Shown: positions 62,536-64,000 of the stretch, piece after piece | Layout of the letters: every line of letters starts with the position of its first letter | Numbering within the stretch: the first letter of the stretch is position 1 | NCBI GenBank assembly: GCA_963831005.1 | Contig: CAWHOW010000026.1 | Location: 316,139 to 380,138 of the forward strand | Source: CAWHOW01 sp963831005 | Lineage (GTDB): Bacteria; Bacteroidota; Bacteroidia; Bacteroidales; CG2-30-32-10 | DNA: 64,000 nt | Direction of reading: 5' to 3' | The notes under the pieces: generated by a model | What the model saw: only the letters and a program-made list of their open reading frames with translations | Database searches by the model: none | What the model was told of the DNA's origin: nothing | Made by a program: the position numbers and the translations under genes

Positions 62536-64000
62536 AATTTAAAGATTTAGTTAATAAATAAATTCAGGTTCTGCGGTTTGGTCAGCGCACAGGCTGCCGC
62601 ATAAAAAAAATATATCATTATAAAAGGCTTATGCAACCAAAAGCAAAAGGCTAAAGTGAAATGCAAGGTTTTTGACAAAAAAAATTTCACACATTGAAAA
62701 AGCCAAATGAGAACAAGTGAAAATTTTTTTGGCAAAACCCAAAGGGCTTGACCTTGCATGAGCAAAGCCGTGGCTGACCTTTGCAGAAGACTTTTATTAA
62801 TGATTACCGATAAATTTTTGCCAGGATTTCAGGATAATCAGAATTTTCAAAATGTGGAATTATCAAAGAGGGGCTGGCGCCTCCTGTTCGGCAGGTAAAT
62901 GTTTTTGCTTATAGGAAATTGTAACAGTAGGAAAAATCAGCGGACAGCGAAGGGTTGAACAAATTAGGAAAGCTGCAATGCCGCCGGAAAGGTTTGCGGG
63001 CTTTGTGTGCTAAATGCATTAGGAGTGAAATGAACGAAGCCGAAAAGAAATGTAGCGTTGCTGTAACGAAGTGGAAGCGTTAGCGGAATGGAATGAGGCG
63101 GAGAGAATAAACTGCTAATACCTTTACCGGCGGGTTTGATTGATTTAATTTATGGAACGGAATAATATTGCTGCTTGACGTTTTTGTAGCAGGGTAGTGC
63201 TGTACTGCTGATTTTGTTGCAATGAAAACTTTATCAAAAGTAGATTGCAAAAACCATGATCACCGATTTCATCGGGACAGGCAGCCCCTGATACGGTATT
63301 TAAAATTGAATGCGTGGTTTCAATGCTATCAAATTATTCTATTCTTTTTATTAGAAAAAATAGGAATGCGGGATTTAATCAAACGGAATGCCAACAAGCA
63401 GGGTTATACAGCCTTGAGCTATATACGAAGTGAAGGCTGCAATAAAGTGAAACGGGTTGCAGCCGGAACAAATTCAAGCTTCAACGGGCGAACCACTTGC
63501 GAACGGAGCAAAGGGTGGAAGGCAGAAAAGCCCGCAATGAAACGAAGTGGAATGAGGGCGCTGCCGACCTATGTAGGTACTACACAAGGGCTGGCAAGGG
63601 TAGATGCTTTTGAAAATGTGAACTTTTGTAAGAGTAATTTTGCAGCTACACTTGACAGCCCGCAGCCCGCTTGCGACCGCAGGTGAGCCAAAAATAAGAA
63701 ACTGCCGCTGGACTGCAAAGGGGCTGAGCGAATTGAGGCGATATGAAATGAAAGGAAGTGAGGGTTGCGAACGACTGAAATGGAAAGAGCCGAAAATGAG
63801 TGAAGCTCCTTGCAGGACAAAAAAGGCAGTGAGTGAGAAAGAAGGAGGAACTGCAAAAAGCTTGACAGCCTTGCTTTAGCAACCTTTGGCGACACTGCTC
63901 TTATTATACCTTAAAAAACTTACACTATTATAATAAGGGCAGTGACGGGCTGGCGAGATTTTTTGCTGACGACTGATGCCGAACACCTAATAACCCTGCG
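62536..64000. other. Accessory region without a convincing gene; purine-rich
   Basis: About 1.46 kb. Frames on both strands are short and low in quality (for example 62547-62765 minus, 63222-63686 plus and 63569-63895 minus overlap each other). The plus strand is rich in GAA/GGA words with repeated GAAGTGGAA, GAATGAGG and AGCGGAATGGAATGAGGCGG motifs. AT-rich until 62880, then higher GC. It looks like noncoding DNA or a decayed region of a mobile element. Confidence 0.4.

Noticed and set aside
62547..62765. 72-residue minus-strand hydrophobic frame
   Set aside because: Lies in AT-rich DNA with poly-A/T runs, has no start context and no recognised similarity.
63811..63820. Attachment-site copy of the tRNA-Gln 3' end (GCAGGACAA)
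   Set aside because: Only about 8-9 bases match, which is expected by chance in this length.

Overview
The window comes from the chromosome of an AT-rich member of the Bacteroidota, most likely an uncultured Bacteroidales- or Flavobacteriales-like relative. The evidence is type IX secretion (a PorW/SprE lipoprotein and two proteins with C-terminal type A sorting domains), few Shine-Dalgarno sequences, promoters of the TTTG-N19-TAnnTTTG kind, an ATP synthase cluster (B-E-F-H-A-G) without atpD and atpC, and many small four-helix-bundle (23S-IVP type) and GxxExxY genes. No rRNA, CRISPR array or intact transposase is visible. One tRNA (Gln, anticodon CTG) is present.

Region by region. 1-9.3 kb, minus strand: a leucine / branched-acyl-CoA degradation operon (crotonase fragment, HMG-CoA lyase-like protein, 3-oxoacid CoA-transferase B and A, acyl-CoA dehydrogenase, biotin-dependent carboxylase alpha, enoyl-CoA hydratase, carboxyltransferase beta), interrupted by one IVP gene and one GxxExxY gene with inverted low-complexity flanks. 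9.3-14 kb: repeat-rich and gene-poor, with two unknown genes, a 21-bp tandem array, a Ni-binding-type DUF4242 protein and a roughly 220-bp foldback element with a 9-bp target duplication. 14-18.7 kb: a compact sensory operon (multi-PAS kinase, lone receiver, receiver-PAS-kinase). 18.9-26.4 kb: separate genes for an OB-fold-like exported protein, cation:proton antiporter, SnoaL-like protein, GNAT acetyltransferase, secreted GH30 glycosidase, methyltransferase and lipoprotein. 26.5-31.2 kb: butyrate kinase divergent from a fused isobutyryl-CoA mutase (IcmF). 31.3-41 kb: housekeeping genes (OmpA-like, rbfA, methyltransferase, lipoprotein-release permease, rseP, dxr, M23 peptidase, porW).

41-56.2 kb: the ATP synthase locus. 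Bactofilin, AtpZ-like and an AtpI-like membrane protein are separated from atpB by a roughly 7.9-kb island. The island holds an HTH protein, a small protein behind three 21-bp palindromic repeats, a decayed PaaI-type thioesterase, another 21-bp array, two collagen-like genes with broken frames and a small T9SS-sorted protein. Downstream, the atp operon also carries a GxxExxY gene between atpB and atpE, a strong hairpin between atpE and atpF, and a triple 149-bp foldback repeat plus an IVP remnant between atpA and atpG. 56.2-60.4 kb: unknown genes among foldback repeats, a 19-unit 21-bp array, ferritin, tcdA and tRNA-Gln. 60.4-64 kb: accessory DNA with two DUF6266 paralogues, a frameshifted J-domain gene and about 1.5 kb with no convincing gene.

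The most unusual signals are (i) small IVP/GxxExxY genes bounded by imperfect inverted repeats and sitting inside conserved operons, together with gene-less versions of the same flanks, and (ii) four intergenic arrays that share a 21-bp period but no sequence, three of them with dyad symmetry in each unit. Several genes carry single-base indels (scoB, the J-domain gene, the thioesterase, the collagen genes), so consensus errors must be weighed against real decay.
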